Of a stretch of 57,025 nt of DNA, positions 9,137 through 17,325 are shown piece by piece. This stretch comes from Hyphomicrobiales bacterium (GTDB lineage: Bacteria > Pseudomonadota > Alphaproteobacteria > Rickettsiales > JACKKO01). Each line of letters opens with the position of its first letter. Positions within the stretch are counted from its first letter, which is position 1. The notes under the pieces are model-generated. The model was not told the origin of the DNA, searched no databases, and worked only from the letters and a program-made list of their open reading frames with translations. The position numbers and the translations under genes were made by a program. The stretch is taken from contig JACKKO010000005.1 of NCBI GenBank assembly GCA_024236395.1, positions 1-57,025 of the forward strand. Reading direction: 5' to 3'.

Positions 9137-9319
9137 TTACTTTGGAGCATTCTTTTTTAAAATGTACTCTAGTTTTTGTACAGCAAGACGGCTGAGTTCT
9201 GCTTCGGTGCGGTGTGGATCCCCCACAATACTGACTTCTGTGCCTGTTACCGGGTCAATTGCAGAAACTTTAACGGCATTTCCAGCGTGGCGGAATTCAA
9301 TGAAATACTCTTTAGACAT
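9137..9319 (-). CDS. Small conserved alphaproteobacterial protein (DUF6898-like)
   Basis: A 60-residue protein with a compact conserved pattern: EYFIEFRHAGNAVKVSAID, PVTGTEVSIVGDP, and a helical tail (AELSRLAVQKLEYILKK). I recognise this as the small protein annotated DUF6898 in many alphaproteobacteria; the family name is from memory, the coding call is firm because of its conservation-like composition and its own upstream promoter. No enzymatic motif is visible. It lies divergent to the J-domain gene and upstream of the DUF4956 cluster with a 72-base gap. Function unknown. Confidence 0.7.
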   Translation of the reverse strand: MSKEYFIEFRHAGNAVKVSAIDPVTGTEVSIVGDPHRTEAELSRLAVQKLEYILKKNAPK

Positions 9320-9383
9320 ATCATAATACTTCTGATGTTTTTTCCTGTATTGGACGCATAATATTTACACACCCAAGCATGAT

Positions 9384-9411
9384 ATTATATACTTTCTAAT
9401 ACGAATGAAAA
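9384..9411 (-). promoter_or_regulatory. Candidate promoter for the DUF6898-like gene
   Basis: Minus strand TTTTCA (-35), 16-base spacer, perfect TATAAT (-10), about 65 bases before the small gene's ATG in the divergent intergenic region shared with the J-domain gene. Confidence 0.4.
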
Positions 9412-9439
9412 TCAGGAATACAAAACAGGCAGTTGGAAC

Positions 9440-9841
9440 ATGTCGAGGGCTACGAAATGGCTCATAATTGCATTCATTGCGGGGATTATTCTGCTCCTGC
9501 TTCGGGCAGGCGCGTTGGCACCTGCCGGGCTGATGAGCCTGGTCTTGTTTGTGGGTGCACTGACCGAGCAAATCATACGCATCCGCATGTTACAGCGTGC
9601 CAATAAGGCATTTGATGCTGGAAATAATGCTGCATCGCCAAAAAAAAGCCTTTCTCTTAAGGACGCGCTGGATATACTTGGTTTGCCGGAGTCACCACTG
9701 CCAGATGTGCAGGCAGTGAAACAGGCATACCGCAAGCAAATGAAACGTAACCACCCGGATCAGGGCGGTTCAAAATACATTGCGTCTCAGCTCAACGCGG
9801 CAAAGGATACAGTGCTGACAGAAATAACGAAGAAATCATAA
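9440..9841 (+). CDS. Membrane-anchored J-domain (DnaJ-like) protein
   Basis: Co-chaperone that would recruit and stimulate DnaK at the membrane. The 133-residue protein has one or two N-terminal hydrophobic segments (about 7-24 and 27-45). The C-terminal J domain starts at SLKDALDILGL (about 71) and carries the essential HPD motif in NHPDQGGS (about 111-118). This layout (TM first, J domain last) matches Tim14/Pam18-like and DjlC-type alphaproteobacterial proteins. Its TAA stop shares one base with the ATG of the phosphohexomutase gene (TAATG), so the two are translationally coupled, although their functions are not obviously related. Confidence 0.88.
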   Translation: MSRATKWLIIAFIAGIILLLLRAGALAPAGLMSLVLFVGALTEQIIRIRMLQRANKAFDAGNNAASPKKSLSLKDALDILGLPESPLPDVQAVKQAYRKQMKRNHPDQGGSKYIASQLNAAKDTVLTEITKKS

Positions 9842-11262
9842 TGGAAATACAGGCCTTGAAACAGCAAGATGATCGTTACGTCTTAAATGCCGGGATATTA
9901 AGAGCTTATGACATTCGCGGCATCGTAGGGGAAACTCTGTATGAAGCGGATGCCTTCCATATTGGCCGGGCATTTGGCACATTTGTTCGCCGTAAAACGG
10001 GTACAGCAAGGCCCCGTATCGGGTTGGGATTTGATGGTCGCCTGAGTTCGCCGGCGTTGAAAGAGGCCTTGAAAACAGGACTGCTGAGTAGCGGTGTGGA
10101 AGTAGTGCAGATAGGTCGGGGGCCTTCGCCGATGCTGTATTTTTCGGTGTTCCACCTGAAGCTCGATGCCGGGGTGATGGTCACCGGGTCACACAACCCG
10201 CCAACTCATAACGGTTTTAAATTCATGGTCGGCAGAAAATCCTTCTTTGGTGAGGAAATCCAGACACTGGGTCGGATGATCCAGGCACGGGATTACGATG
10301 ATGCCGAAGGGTTGGCTTCGGAGGAGGATGTTTCAGAGGCTTATATCACCCGGCTACTTTCTGCGTTGGAGGTGGATAAAGCTAAAAAAACTCTGAAAGT
10401 GGCGTGGGATGCCGGTAATGGTGCCGCCGGGGAAATGATGGCACGCCTGTGCCAGCAATTGCCGGGTGAGCATATTATTCTGAATGCCAAAATAGATGGC
10501 ACCTTCCCGGTGCATCACCCAGATCCGACTGTTCCTAAGAACCTGGCACAGCTCATTGAGACAGTCCGTGAGCAGGTATGTGATTTCGGGGTGGCGTTTG
10601 ATGGAGATGGTGACCGCATTGGTGCGGTAGATGGGCAGGGGCGGATTATTTGGGGCGATCAGTTGCTCTGTTTCTTTGCAGAAGATGTACTCCGTAGCCA
10701 CCCCGGAACACCGGTGATCGCGGATGTGAAGGCCAGCCAGGTGTTATTTGACCATGTGGTGCAGGCAGGTGGAGAACCGCTGATGTGGAAAACCGGACAC
10801 TCTCTGATTAAGTCTAAAATGGGTGAGACGGGAGCGAAGCTGGCTGGGGAGATGAGTGGACATATCTTCTTTGCTGACCGTAACGACGGCTATGATGACG
10901 GGCTCTATGCCGCTGTTCGCCTGCTTAATATCGCCGCGCAGTCGGCAGATAGTATCACGGCACGGATGGATGCGCTGCCCAGTACCTGCAATACGCCGGA
11001 AGTCCGTGTGGAGTGTCCGGATGAACGCAAATTTGACGTGCCGGAAGAGGTGAAAGCCCGACTGGATGCTGAGGGGATTGGTTATAACGATGTGGACGGG
11101 CTGCGGGTTAATTTGCCGGAGGGTTGGTGGCTGCTGCGGGCTTCTAATACCCAGCCAGCGCTGGTGGTGCGCTGCGAAGCGGCGTCTGAGGATGGCTTAG
11201 AGCATCTGAAGGCTCATGTTACGGTACAGCTGAAGCAAAGCGGCGTAGAAGAAGTATTTTAG
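9841..11262 (+). CDS. Phosphomannomutase/phosphoglucomutase
   Basis: Alpha-D-phosphohexomutase that interconverts hexose 1- and 6-phosphates and supplies GDP-mannose and UDP-glucose pathways for envelope polysaccharides. The 473-residue protein has the four canonical site loops: TGSHNP (115-120, phosphoserine S118), FDGDGDRIG (253-261, metal loop), GEMSGH (336-341, sugar-binding loop) and RASNTQPALVVRCE near the C-terminus (phosphate-binding loop). The motif set and length match the AlgC/ManB PMM/PGM group rather than GlmM. Substrate preference cannot be read from sequence. Coupled to the upstream J-domain gene by a one-base overlap. Confidence 0.92.
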   Translation: MEIQALKQQDDRYVLNAGILRAYDIRGIVGETLYEADAFHIGRAFGTFVRRKTGTARPRIGLGFDGRLSSPALKEALKTGLLSSGVEVVQIGRGPSPMLYFSVFHLKLDAGVMVTGSHNPPTHNGFKFMVGRKSFFGEEIQTLGRMIQARDYDDAEGLASEEDVSEAYITRLLSALEVDKAKKTLKVAWDAGNGAAGEMMARLCQQLPGEHIILNAKIDGTFPVHHPDPTVPKNLAQLIETVREQVCDFGVAFDGDGDRIGAVDGQGRIIWGDQLLCFFAEDVLRSHPGTPVIADVKASQVLFDHVVQAGGEPLMWKTGHSLIKSKMGETGAKLAGEMSGHIFFADRNDGYDDGLYAAVRLLNIAAQSADSITARMDALPSTCNTPEVRVECPDERKFDVPEEVKARLDAEGIGYNDVDGLRVNLPEGWWLLRASNTQPALVVRCEAASEDGLEHLKAHVTVQLKQSGVEEVF

Positions 11263-11328
11263 ACAATATTTCTTGTATTCTTGGCACAGCCGGATTTGCC
11301 AAAAAACACCATTAGTATGATTTTTCTG

Positions 11329-11355
11329 TTTACACAGGGGTCCTTATGGTATAAT
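11329..11355 (+). promoter_or_regulatory. Promoter of the polyamine operon
   Basis: TTTACA (11329-11334), a 15-base spacer, and a perfect TATAAT (11350-11355) preceded by TGG, an extended -10 that tolerates the short spacer. Predicted transcription starts around 11362, giving a leader of about 75 bases before the ornithine decarboxylase ATG. Confidence 0.55.
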
Positions 11356-11364
11356 GACCCTCGC

Positions 11365-11406
11365 GCTAATGCCGAAGCTTTGCAAGGATTAGCAGTTTGA
11401 CTTTTT
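11365..11406 (+). promoter_or_regulatory. Leader hairpin with T-run upstream of ornithine decarboxylase
   Basis: GCTAAT (11365-11370) pairs with ATTAGC (11388-11393), extended by CC/GG with one bulged G, an eight-pair stem. A run of six Ts follows about 8 bases later (around 11402-11407). It starts at the predicted transcript end and could be an attenuator or protective 5' structure. Alphaproteobacterial ornithine decarboxylase genes are known to carry a structured speF leader; whether this short one belongs to it cannot be judged by eye. Confidence 0.45.
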
Positions 11407-11437
11407 TGGGTTAACAATTCTTGCGAGGCTTTATGCA

Positions 11438-12631
11438 ATGGAAAAGTTACAAAGTATCAGTTCCTTAGTTCTTTCTGCGCGTCCGGATAATCCGTTACAT
11501 ATTTTTCGCCCTGGTGCCGTGGATAAAGCTGCGTGCTTTTTTCAATCGCATTTTCAGGGGAAGGTGCTGTATGCGGTAAAAACCAACCCGGAGCCGTGCA
11601 TCCTGAAGCAACTCTACCAGCTGGGCATCACCTCATTTGATGTGGCGTCACTGGAAGAAATTCGCCTGGTGCATGAGGTGCTGCCGCAGGCACATCTGCA
11701 TTTCATGCATACGATCAAATCACGTCGGGCGATTCGTGAGGCCTACCATGAATACGGTGTACGGGATTTCTCTCTGGATAGTAAAGAAGAATTGCAAAAA
11801 ATTCTTGAAGAGACGAATCAGGCAAACGATTTGAATCTCTATGTGCGCCTGGCGATTCCGAATACGTATGCGGAGTTAAACCTGGCAGACAAGTTTGGTG
11901 CTACATTGAAAGAAGCAGCAGAGCTATTGAGGGCTACGCGTTCGCATGCCGTAAGTCTTGGTATATGTTTCCATGTGGGGTCGCAGTGCATGCACCCGGA
12001 TGCCTACCGTATTGCCATTCGTATGGCAGCGAAAGTTATCCGTGAATCAAAGGTGAAAGTAGATGCGCTGGATGTGGGTGGTGGTTTTCCTTCTATCTAT
12101 CCGGGGATGATGCCGCCGGAGATGGATCACTTCTTCGCGGCGATACATGAGGAGTTTGCTAAAATTCGCGGCAGTAAGGAGATGACATTAATGTGTGAGC
12201 CTGGCCGTGCGTTGGTGGCAGAAAGTGGCTCGGTGATTGTGAAGGTGGAGCTGCGTAAAGGTGATCGCCTGTATATCAATGATGGCACCTATGGCAGCCT
12301 GTTTGATGCAGGGACACCGCATTTCATTTTTCCGGTAAAACTGATTCGCCCGGAAAGTGGTGTGGCACAGAAGGAAGTGATCCCGTTCAGTTTCTTCGGG
12401 CCGACCTGTGACACGCTGGATTTCATGAAAGGACCTTTTTACCTGCCAGAAGATGTGCGGGAAGGGGATTACATTGAAGTAGGGCAGCTTGGGGCTTATG
12501 GCCGTACGCTGGCCACGCGTTTCAATGGATTTGCCGCCGAAAACGATCTGGCATGGGTGAGTGATGCCCCGTTGATGACAATGTATAGTGGTGTCCATTC
12601 ACAGGAACCGCTTGAAGTCATTGCGGCTTAG
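11438..12631 (+). CDS. Ornithine decarboxylase (fold type III, PLP)
   Basis: Decarboxylates ornithine to putrescine. The 397-residue protein is of the eukaryotic/alanine-racemase-fold type: YAVKTNPEP with PLP lysine K48, HVGSQ (179-183), DVGGGFP (212-218, phosphate loop), CEPGRALV (253-260), and GPTCDTLD (321-328) with the active-site cysteine contributed across the dimer. The C-terminal YGRTLATRFNGF block is also typical. Some members accept lysine or diaminopimelate; the GPTCDTLD form and the polyamine neighbours favour ornithine. It is first in an operon with a deoxyhypusine-synthase-like gene and an agmatinase/arginase-family gene. Confidence 0.92.
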   Translation: MEKLQSISSLVLSARPDNPLHIFRPGAVDKAACFFQSHFQGKVLYAVKTNPEPCILKQLYQLGITSFDVASLEEIRLVHEVLPQAHLHFMHTIKSRRAIREAYHEYGVRDFSLDSKEELQKILEETNQANDLNLYVRLAIPNTYAELNLADKFGATLKEAAELLRATRSHAVSLGICFHVGSQCMHPDAYRIAIRMAAKVIRESKVKVDALDVGGGFPSIYPGMMPPEMDHFFAAIHEEFAKIRGSKEMTLMCEPGRALVAESGSVIVKVELRKGDRLYINDGTYGSLFDAGTPHFIFPVKLIRPESGVAQKEVIPFSFFGPTCDTLDFMKGPFYLPEDVREGDYIEVGQLGAYGRTLATRFNGFAAENDLAWVSDAPLMTMYSGVHSQEPLEVIAA

Positions 12632-12675
12632 GCGTAGTTTTCCCCATATTTAATTTCTGCACGATGGAGTGAGTG

Positions 12676-13728
12676 ATGAGTCAATCAAACCTGAAACAAG
12701 CTGCTGACCTGAAATCAGAGCTATTATCCAAAACAGTCGAGCATATCGACATTACATCGTTTGATGCCCGGCCAATTATTGACGCGATGAACCAGATGTC
12801 CTTTACCTCGCGGGATCTGGCGCGCGCGGCGGATATTTACAACCGTATGCTACAGGATAAGGAATGCTCTATTTTCCTGACGCTGGCCGGGTCGACATCA
12901 GCAGGGGGCTGCATGAAGCTCTATGCCGACCTGATCAAGAACAACATGGTGGATGCCATTGTGGCTACAGGAGCCAGCATCGTGGATATGGATTTCTTTG
13001 AGGCGTTGGGCTTCAAGCATTATCAGGGTAGCCCACAGGTAGATGATCGCCAGCTGCGTGATCTGTATATCGACCGTATCTATGATACCTATATTGACGA
13101 GGAAGACCTCCAGCACTGTGATCGTACGCTCTGTGAGATTGCAGACGGTCTGGAAGCGCGTCCGTATAGCTCCCGTGAATTCATCTATGAAATGGGGCGC
13201 TGGCTGGCCAATGGCAATGCCAAAAAGAAAGACTCGCTGGTGCAATTGGCCTATGAGCATAATGTACCCATTTTCTGTCCGGCATTCACCGATTCTTCCG
13301 CCGGTTTTGGGCTGGTGCTGCATCAGGTAAAAAAACCGGATGCTCACCTGACCATTGACTCTATTCGTGATTTCCGTGAACTGACAGAGATTAAGATTAA
13401 AGCTGGCACAAGTGGCCTGCTGATGATTGGAGGCGGTGTGCCCAAGAACTTCGTGCAGGATACGGTAGTCTGCGCTGAAGTTATTGGTGAAGAAGTGGAA
13501 ATGCATAAATATGCTATCCAGATTACCGTGGCGGATACGCGTGATGGTGCGTGTTCCAGTTCCACGCTGAAGGAAGCCTGTTCTTGGGGGAAGGTAGATA
13601 TCGCGTATGAGCAGATGGTCTATGCCGAGGCGACTAGTGTTCTGCCACTGCTGGCTAGCGATGCCTACCATCGCGGCCACTGGAAAAAGCGTAAAAAACA
13701 AGAATATTCTAAACTATTTACAGGCTAA
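12676..13728 (+). CDS. Deoxyhypusine synthase-like protein
   Basis: Member of the deoxyhypusine synthase family, NAD-dependent enzymes that move the aminobutyl group of spermidine. Bacteria lack eIF5A, so bacterial members are thought to act in polyamine synthesis (for example homospermidine) rather than protein modification. The protein has 350 residues. Visible are the NAD-binding segments TLAGSTSAGG (69-78) and IGGGVPKNF (251-259), and the block ACSWGKV with K306, which aligns with the catalytic lysine (SWGK) of the human enzyme, so the active site looks intact. The ATG at 12676 has GGAG six bases upstream; a GTG directly before it is less likely. It lies between ornithine decarboxylase and the ureohydrolase, 9 bases before the latter. 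Confidence 0.9.
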   Translation: MSQSNLKQAADLKSELLSKTVEHIDITSFDARPIIDAMNQMSFTSRDLARAADIYNRMLQDKECSIFLTLAGSTSAGGCMKLYADLIKNNMVDAIVATGASIVDMDFFEALGFKHYQGSPQVDDRQLRDLYIDRIYDTYIDEEDLQHCDRTLCEIADGLEARPYSSREFIYEMGRWLANGNAKKKDSLVQLAYEHNVPIFCPAFTDSSAGFGLVLHQVKKPDAHLTIDSIRDFRELTEIKIKAGTSGLLMIGGGVPKNFVQDTVVCAEVIGEEVEMHKYAIQITVADTRDGACSSSTLKEACSWGKVDIAYEQMVYAEATSVLPLLASDAYHRGHWKKRKKQEYSKLFTG

Positions 13729-13737
13729 GGCAGCTCC

Positions 13738-14628
13738 GTGAAGTGCATGTCATCCAAAAAGGGTTTTCTGGGTCTACCAAAGGAAGAGGCTATTCCGTAT
13801 GAATATGCGGATGCGGTTATTATTCCTTTTGGGCTGGAAGCTTCGGTCAGTTATGGCGGTGGCACGGCTAAAGGGCCAAAAGCGATGCTTAAAGCATCGC
13901 ACCAGGTAGAATTGTTTGATGAGGAATACTGGTGCGAGCCGTATCGCCAATTTGGCTTGGTAACATTAAAGCATCCGGAGATTAATGACCATATCCCCAA
14001 AGCGCTTCAGCAACTGGAAAAAATTGTCAAGCAGGTGTTGGATGATGGGAAATTCCCATTTGTCTTTGGTGGAGAGCACTCTATTACGGCAGGGAGTATA
14101 CGCCCGTTTGCGGAGCGGTATAATAATCTGGCAATCCTGCATTTTGATGCGCATGCTGACCTGCGTGATGGTTACGAGGGCGAGCATTACTCCCATGCGG
14201 CCGCACTGCGGCGTTGTTTGGATTATGAGCATATCACGCTGGTATCCGTAGGGATTCGTAACATTTCTGCCGGAGAAATTCCGTTTCTGGAGGCTAACCG
14301 CGACCGCATTCATATTTTCTGGGGCAAGGACAGGGAATTATGGAATATTGAGGCAATGCTGGCTCCGTTGAAAGGGAAGCCGGTGTATCTCACCTTTGAT
14401 CTGGATGGGTTTGATGGCAGCGTAATGCCTGCCACGGGCACCCCGGAGCCGGGCGGCCTGTTCTGGCCGGACGCGGTGAAGATCATCCGTGCGGCTGCCG
14501 AGGCCTGTGAGATCGTGGGGGCGGACATTAACGAGCTGGCCCCGGAAAAACACCTGCACGCCTGCGACTTTCTGGCCGCCAAACTGGCCTATAAAATCCT
14601 CACCTACGCCCTGGCCAAGCCGGAGTAA
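13738..14628 (+). CDS. speB: Agmatinase/arginase family ureohydrolase
   Basis: Binuclear Mn2+ ureohydrolase, 296 residues. Metal ligands are visible: GGEHS (H114), DAHAD (D137, H139, D141) and DLDGFD (D221, D223), followed by the SpeB-like SVMPATGTPEPGG. By sequence agmatinase is the default call. No arginine decarboxylase is in the window, while ornithine decarboxylase heads the operon, so an arginase-like role feeding ornithine, or hydrolysis of another guanidino compound, is equally consistent. The GTG at 13738 has AAGG upstream; the in-frame ATG at 13747 is an alternative. Last gene of the polyamine operon. Confidence 0.88.
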   Translation: MKCMSSKKGFLGLPKEEAIPYEYADAVIIPFGLEASVSYGGGTAKGPKAMLKASHQVELFDEEYWCEPYRQFGLVTLKHPEINDHIPKALQQLEKIVKQVLDDGKFPFVFGGEHSITAGSIRPFAERYNNLAILHFDAHADLRDGYEGEHYSHAAALRRCLDYEHITLVSVGIRNISAGEIPFLEANRDRIHIFWGKDRELWNIEAMLAPLKGKPVYLTFDLDGFDGSVMPATGTPEPGGLFWPDAVKIIRAAAEACEIVGADINELAPEKHLHACDFLAAKLAYKILTYALAKPE

Positions 14629-14689
14629 TGCAACGCAGAAAGGTTTTTAGAATTTGCCATAATCAAGCTCCTGGTTAATATTCATACTA

Positions 14690-15826
14690 CTATCTGCCAT
14701 GTGCAGCCCCTGCTGGGATCATGCTATTTAGCTTATTTGCCATAAGGTTATGTTCCAATACCTCGTGTAGATTTTTGCCCGGATTCAGCGATTCTCCATA
14801 TGCTCTAATCGTAGCAATTCTTGTATCGTTTTTTTGCTCCTGTTCGTCAATTAAGCGTTTGACGAGATTTTCTATGGCTTTTAGCACTTCATTGTTTAGT
14901 GTGTTGAGTTCTTCACGTTGTTCTCTGGAGAGAAGTGTACTATGGGTGCGTTCCTCCAATGCGAGCATCGCTTTCGGAAAGCTTCCATATACAATGTAGG
15001 GATTATTGGCGCTTATTCCATTTTGTTTCATCCTCTCCAGTGTTTTCGCGGTTGTATCAATCGCGCCGCGGCGTATTTCCACATAGAAGTCCAATAAATC
15101 TTTAATACAATCATTCACTTTTTTAGACTCAGGCAACTGAGATGCCTGCCTGCTGATTTCTAAGAAGGCAATTTGCTCCTCCAGGGCGATAGAAGCATAG
15201 ATATTGCCCCGTGCCTGAGGCGAGAGGGGATTAACGACCAAATAACCGACGGCGCCTTGCTCATTAGAGGGATCCATTGCCACGGCGTTTCCCATTACGT
15301 GGCAATCAATATTTTGTCCGGAGCAGAGATTAAAGAAATAGGGGATGGCCCCTTTAGAAAGAGCATTTTTTTGCGTTTTAGAGATGCCAACACCGAGAAA
15401 GACGTCCGCGTTCTCTGTTTTAGCAATCTCCAGAGCCTTTAGCGTTAGTGTATCCAAAATATCTTTATTAGGAGGGTCTGATAGCATGCCGGAATGCTCT
15501 ACGAATTTCATCCCTGGAAAATGTGTAAGTTGTCTATTTAATTCCGGCCATTTTGATGTGACGGAGAGATCGGTGTCACCGGGCTCATGGATCATAATGC
15601 GCTTACCACCCACAACCTTGCCAGATTTATTGTCAATCGCCAGGATAAAGCGCGTGTTTGCTGCTTGATCATGGGCATCTGCTTTGTCATAAGGCGTTTT
15701 CCCAAAAAACGTTGTGAACACTTTTGCACGTAGTTCAAGGTATTCTTGAATTAATGGATTACTCGTATCCTGTGGAGTCAGGACTTCAATACGGAATGAT
15801 GGCTCTTTTGCGCTTTCTGGTGGCAT
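14690..15826 (-). CDS. Orphan protein with GNAT/LuxI-like acyltransferase N-terminal domain
   Basis: A 378-residue protein I cannot name. Residues 26-112 show the pattern of autoinducer-synthase-like and N-acyl-amino-acid-synthase-like GNAT proteins: YLELRAKVF (29-37), an acidic stretch DKADAHDQ (47-54), TRFILAID (58-65), VVGGKRIM (71-78), and FVEHSGML (108-115) where LuxI proteins have their conserved Glu. The C-terminal half (from about 215) is mostly charged helix with possible coiled coil (EQREELNTLNNEVLKAIENL). No signal peptide or TM segment. It has its own extended -10 (TGCTATAAT, 15892-15897 on the complement) and stands alone between the polyamine operon and tRNA-Met. Acyltransferase activity is inference only. 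Confidence 0.65.
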   Translation of the reverse strand: MPPESAKEPSFRIEVLTPQDTSNPLIQEYLELRAKVFTTFFGKTPYDKADAHDQAANTRFILAIDNKSGKVVGGKRIMIHEPGDTDLSVTSKWPELNRQLTHFPGMKFVEHSGMLSDPPNKDILDTLTLKALEIAKTENADVFLGVGISKTQKNALSKGAIPYFFNLCSGQNIDCHVMGNAVAMDPSNEQGAVGYLVVNPLSPQARGNIYASIALEEQIAFLEISRQASQLPESKKVNDCIKDLLDFYVEIRRGAIDTTAKTLERMKQNGISANNPYIVYGSFPKAMLALEERTHSTLLSREQREELNTLNNEVLKAIENLVKRLIDEQEQKNDTRIATIRAYGESLNPGKNLHEVLEHNLMANKLNSMIPAGAAHGR

Positions 15827-15924
15827 AACATGCTGTTTCTGGTTAGTTAACAGCCTGTTATATTAACTAGTTATTAATACGCTAGCAAGTTATTATAGCA
15901 GGGATACAGGAAATTGTAGGAAAA

Positions 15925-16001
15925 TGGTAGCGGAGGAGGGACTCGAACCCCCGACACGCGGATTATGATTCCGCTGCTCTAACCAGCTGAGCTACTCCGC
16001 C
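15925..16001 (-). tRNA. tRNA-Met (CAT), elongator type
   Basis: A 77-base cloverleaf with encoded CCA. The acceptor GGCGGAG pairs with CTCCGCT, with G1-U72 as a wobble. The D arm is GCTC/GAGC, the anticodon stem GCGGA/TCCGC with loop ATCATAA (anticodon CAT), the variable loop GTGTC and the T loop TTCGAGT. The sequence closely resembles alphaproteobacterial elongator tRNA-Met; a CAT tRNA could also be the lysidine-modified tRNA-Ile2, which I consider less likely. A good promoter lies just upstream. Confidence 0.93.
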
Positions 16002-16026
16002 ATGATACCAGAATTGGCGCGGAAGC

Positions 16027-16055
16027 GTTATAACCGCAAAGCCTCGCCATGACAA
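16027..16055 (-). promoter_or_regulatory. Promoter of tRNA-Met
   Basis: Minus strand TTGTCA (-35), 17-base spacer, TATAAC (-10), ending 26 bases before the mature tRNA 5' end. Spacing and hexamers are near consensus, so the tRNA is transcribed independently of the upstream asd gene. Confidence 0.65.
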
Positions 16056-16079
16056 GCGGGAACCGTAAACCCGGCTCTT

Positions 16080-17114
16080 TTATGCCGCTGCCTTTGCCTT
16101 TAAGCCATATTGGCTGATAAGGGTTTCGGCAATCTGTACGGCATTCAGCGCCGCGCCTTTCAGCAGGTTATCCGCTACTATCCACATGTTCAGGGCATTC
16201 GGGTTGGAAGGGTCTTTGCGGATGCGTGAGACATACACGGCCTCTTCGCCAACGCTTTCCAGGGGCGTAGTATAACGCAAATCATCCGGACTATCATTCA
16301 GGATAATGCCGGGGGCCTCTTGCAGGATTTCCCGTGCCTGATCCGGGGAGAGGGGGGTCTCAAACTCCACATTGACCGATTCAGCATGGCCGATAAATAC
16401 CGGTACACGTACGCAAGTAGCCGAAACCGCGATATTAGGATCCAGGATTTTTTGTGTTTCCACGCGCATTTTCCATTCTTCCTTGGTATCGCCACCGTCC
16501 ATAAAGACGTCGATATGCGGGATCACATTAAAGGCGATCTGCCGGGTGAATTTGGTCGGCTCCATTTTTTCATGCACATAGAGTCGCTTGGTTTGATCAT
16601 ACAGTTCGTCCATCGCGTCTTTACCGGCGCCGGAGACCGACTGATAGGTAGAGACCACCACACGCTTGATCTTTGCCGCATCATGCAGCGGCTTCAGTGC
16701 CACCACCATCTGAATCGTCGAGCAGTTGGGGTTGGCGATGATATTCGTTTTGGCGAAATTCTTCAGCGCTTCCGGGTTCACCTCCGGCACAACAAGCGGG
16801 ATGTTCTCCTGCATGCGGAAATAAGAGGTGTTATCAATGACCACGCAACCTGCCGCCGCAGCCTTCGGCGCATATTCCTTAGAGACACTGGCACCGGGGG
16901 AGAACAGGCCAATATCCACTTTAGAGAAATCAAAGGTAGCCAGGTTTTCGACTGGCAGTGTCTTGGTATCGCCAAAGCTGACTTTTTTCCCCACCGAACG
17001 TTCGGAGGCCAGCGCATAGACTTTTCCCACAGGAAAATCGCGCATTATCAGCGTTTCCAGCATTTCACGGCCGACATTTCCCGTCGCACCGACGACGGCG
17101 ATATTGTATGACAC
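16080..17114 (-). CDS. asd: Aspartate-semialdehyde dehydrogenase
   Basis: NADPH-dependent reduction of aspartyl phosphate to aspartate semialdehyde, the branch point to lysine/diaminopimelate, threonine and methionine. The 344-residue protein has the Rossmann start VVGATGNVGREM (7-18), the catalytic cysteine in ANPNCSTIQ (C131), YQSVSGAGKDAM, and CVRVPVFIGHAESVNVEF in the second domain. The GTG start is supported by AGGAG six bases upstream. Candidate promoter at 17150-17177. thrC and part of the same amino-acid family pathway lie elsewhere in the window. Confidence 0.95.
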   Translation of the reverse strand: MSYNIAVVGATGNVGREMLETLIMRDFPVGKVYALASERSVGKKVSFGDTKTLPVENLATFDFSKVDIGLFSPGASVSKEYAPKAAAAGCVVIDNTSYFRMQENIPLVVPEVNPEALKNFAKTNIIANPNCSTIQMVVALKPLHDAAKIKRVVVSTYQSVSGAGKDAMDELYDQTKRLYVHEKMEPTKFTRQIAFNVIPHIDVFMDGGDTKEEWKMRVETQKILDPNIAVSATCVRVPVFIGHAESVNVEFETPLSPDQAREILQEAPGIILNDSPDDLRYTTPLESVGEEAVYVSRIRKDPSNPNALNMWIVADNLLKGAALNAVQIAETLISQYGLKAKAAA

Positions 17115-17149
17115 ATTAAGCTCCTAGCTCTGTTGATCAAGGGGAGGAC

Positions 17150-17177
17150 ATTTTATGGTGTTTGTGTGCAAATGCAA
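17150..17177 (-). promoter_or_regulatory. Candidate promoter of asd
   Basis: Minus strand TTGCAT (-35), 16-base spacer, TAAAAT (-10), 36 bases before the GTG start. Confidence 0.45.
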
Positions 17178-17275
17178 GAATTATAGCGCATGTGCCAAGA
17201 TCATTTGGCGCATAATGTATATTATGGAAAATATAACGATCAGGAAATAGATATGGAGATATGAGTATATACAGG

Positions 17276-17311
17276 AAAAAGTCCTAATCAGAACGATTTC
17301 CTGATTAGGAC
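17276..17311 (-). terminator. Rho-independent terminator of the small membrane-protein gene
   Basis: On the minus strand an 11-base-pair perfect stem (GTCCTAATCAG / CTGATTAGGAC) with a 9-base loop is followed by TTTTT. It lies 15 bases after the stop of the gene ending at 17326 and separates it from asd. Confidence 0.75.
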
Positions 17312-17325
17312 AACATACAGAGGAG

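Noticed and set aside
11369..11392. Seven-codon leader peptide before ornithine decarboxylase
   Set aside because: No ribosome-binding site and no ornithine/arginine codons; kept only as a remark in the leader finding.
12898..13701. 267-residue open frame antisense to the deoxyhypusine-synthase-like gene
   Set aside because: The sense gene has full family motifs; the antisense frame has no recognisable domain and is a codon-bias shadow.
16320..17111. 263-residue open frame antisense to asd
   Set aside because: His/Arg-rich shadow of a well-identified gene, no start signal.
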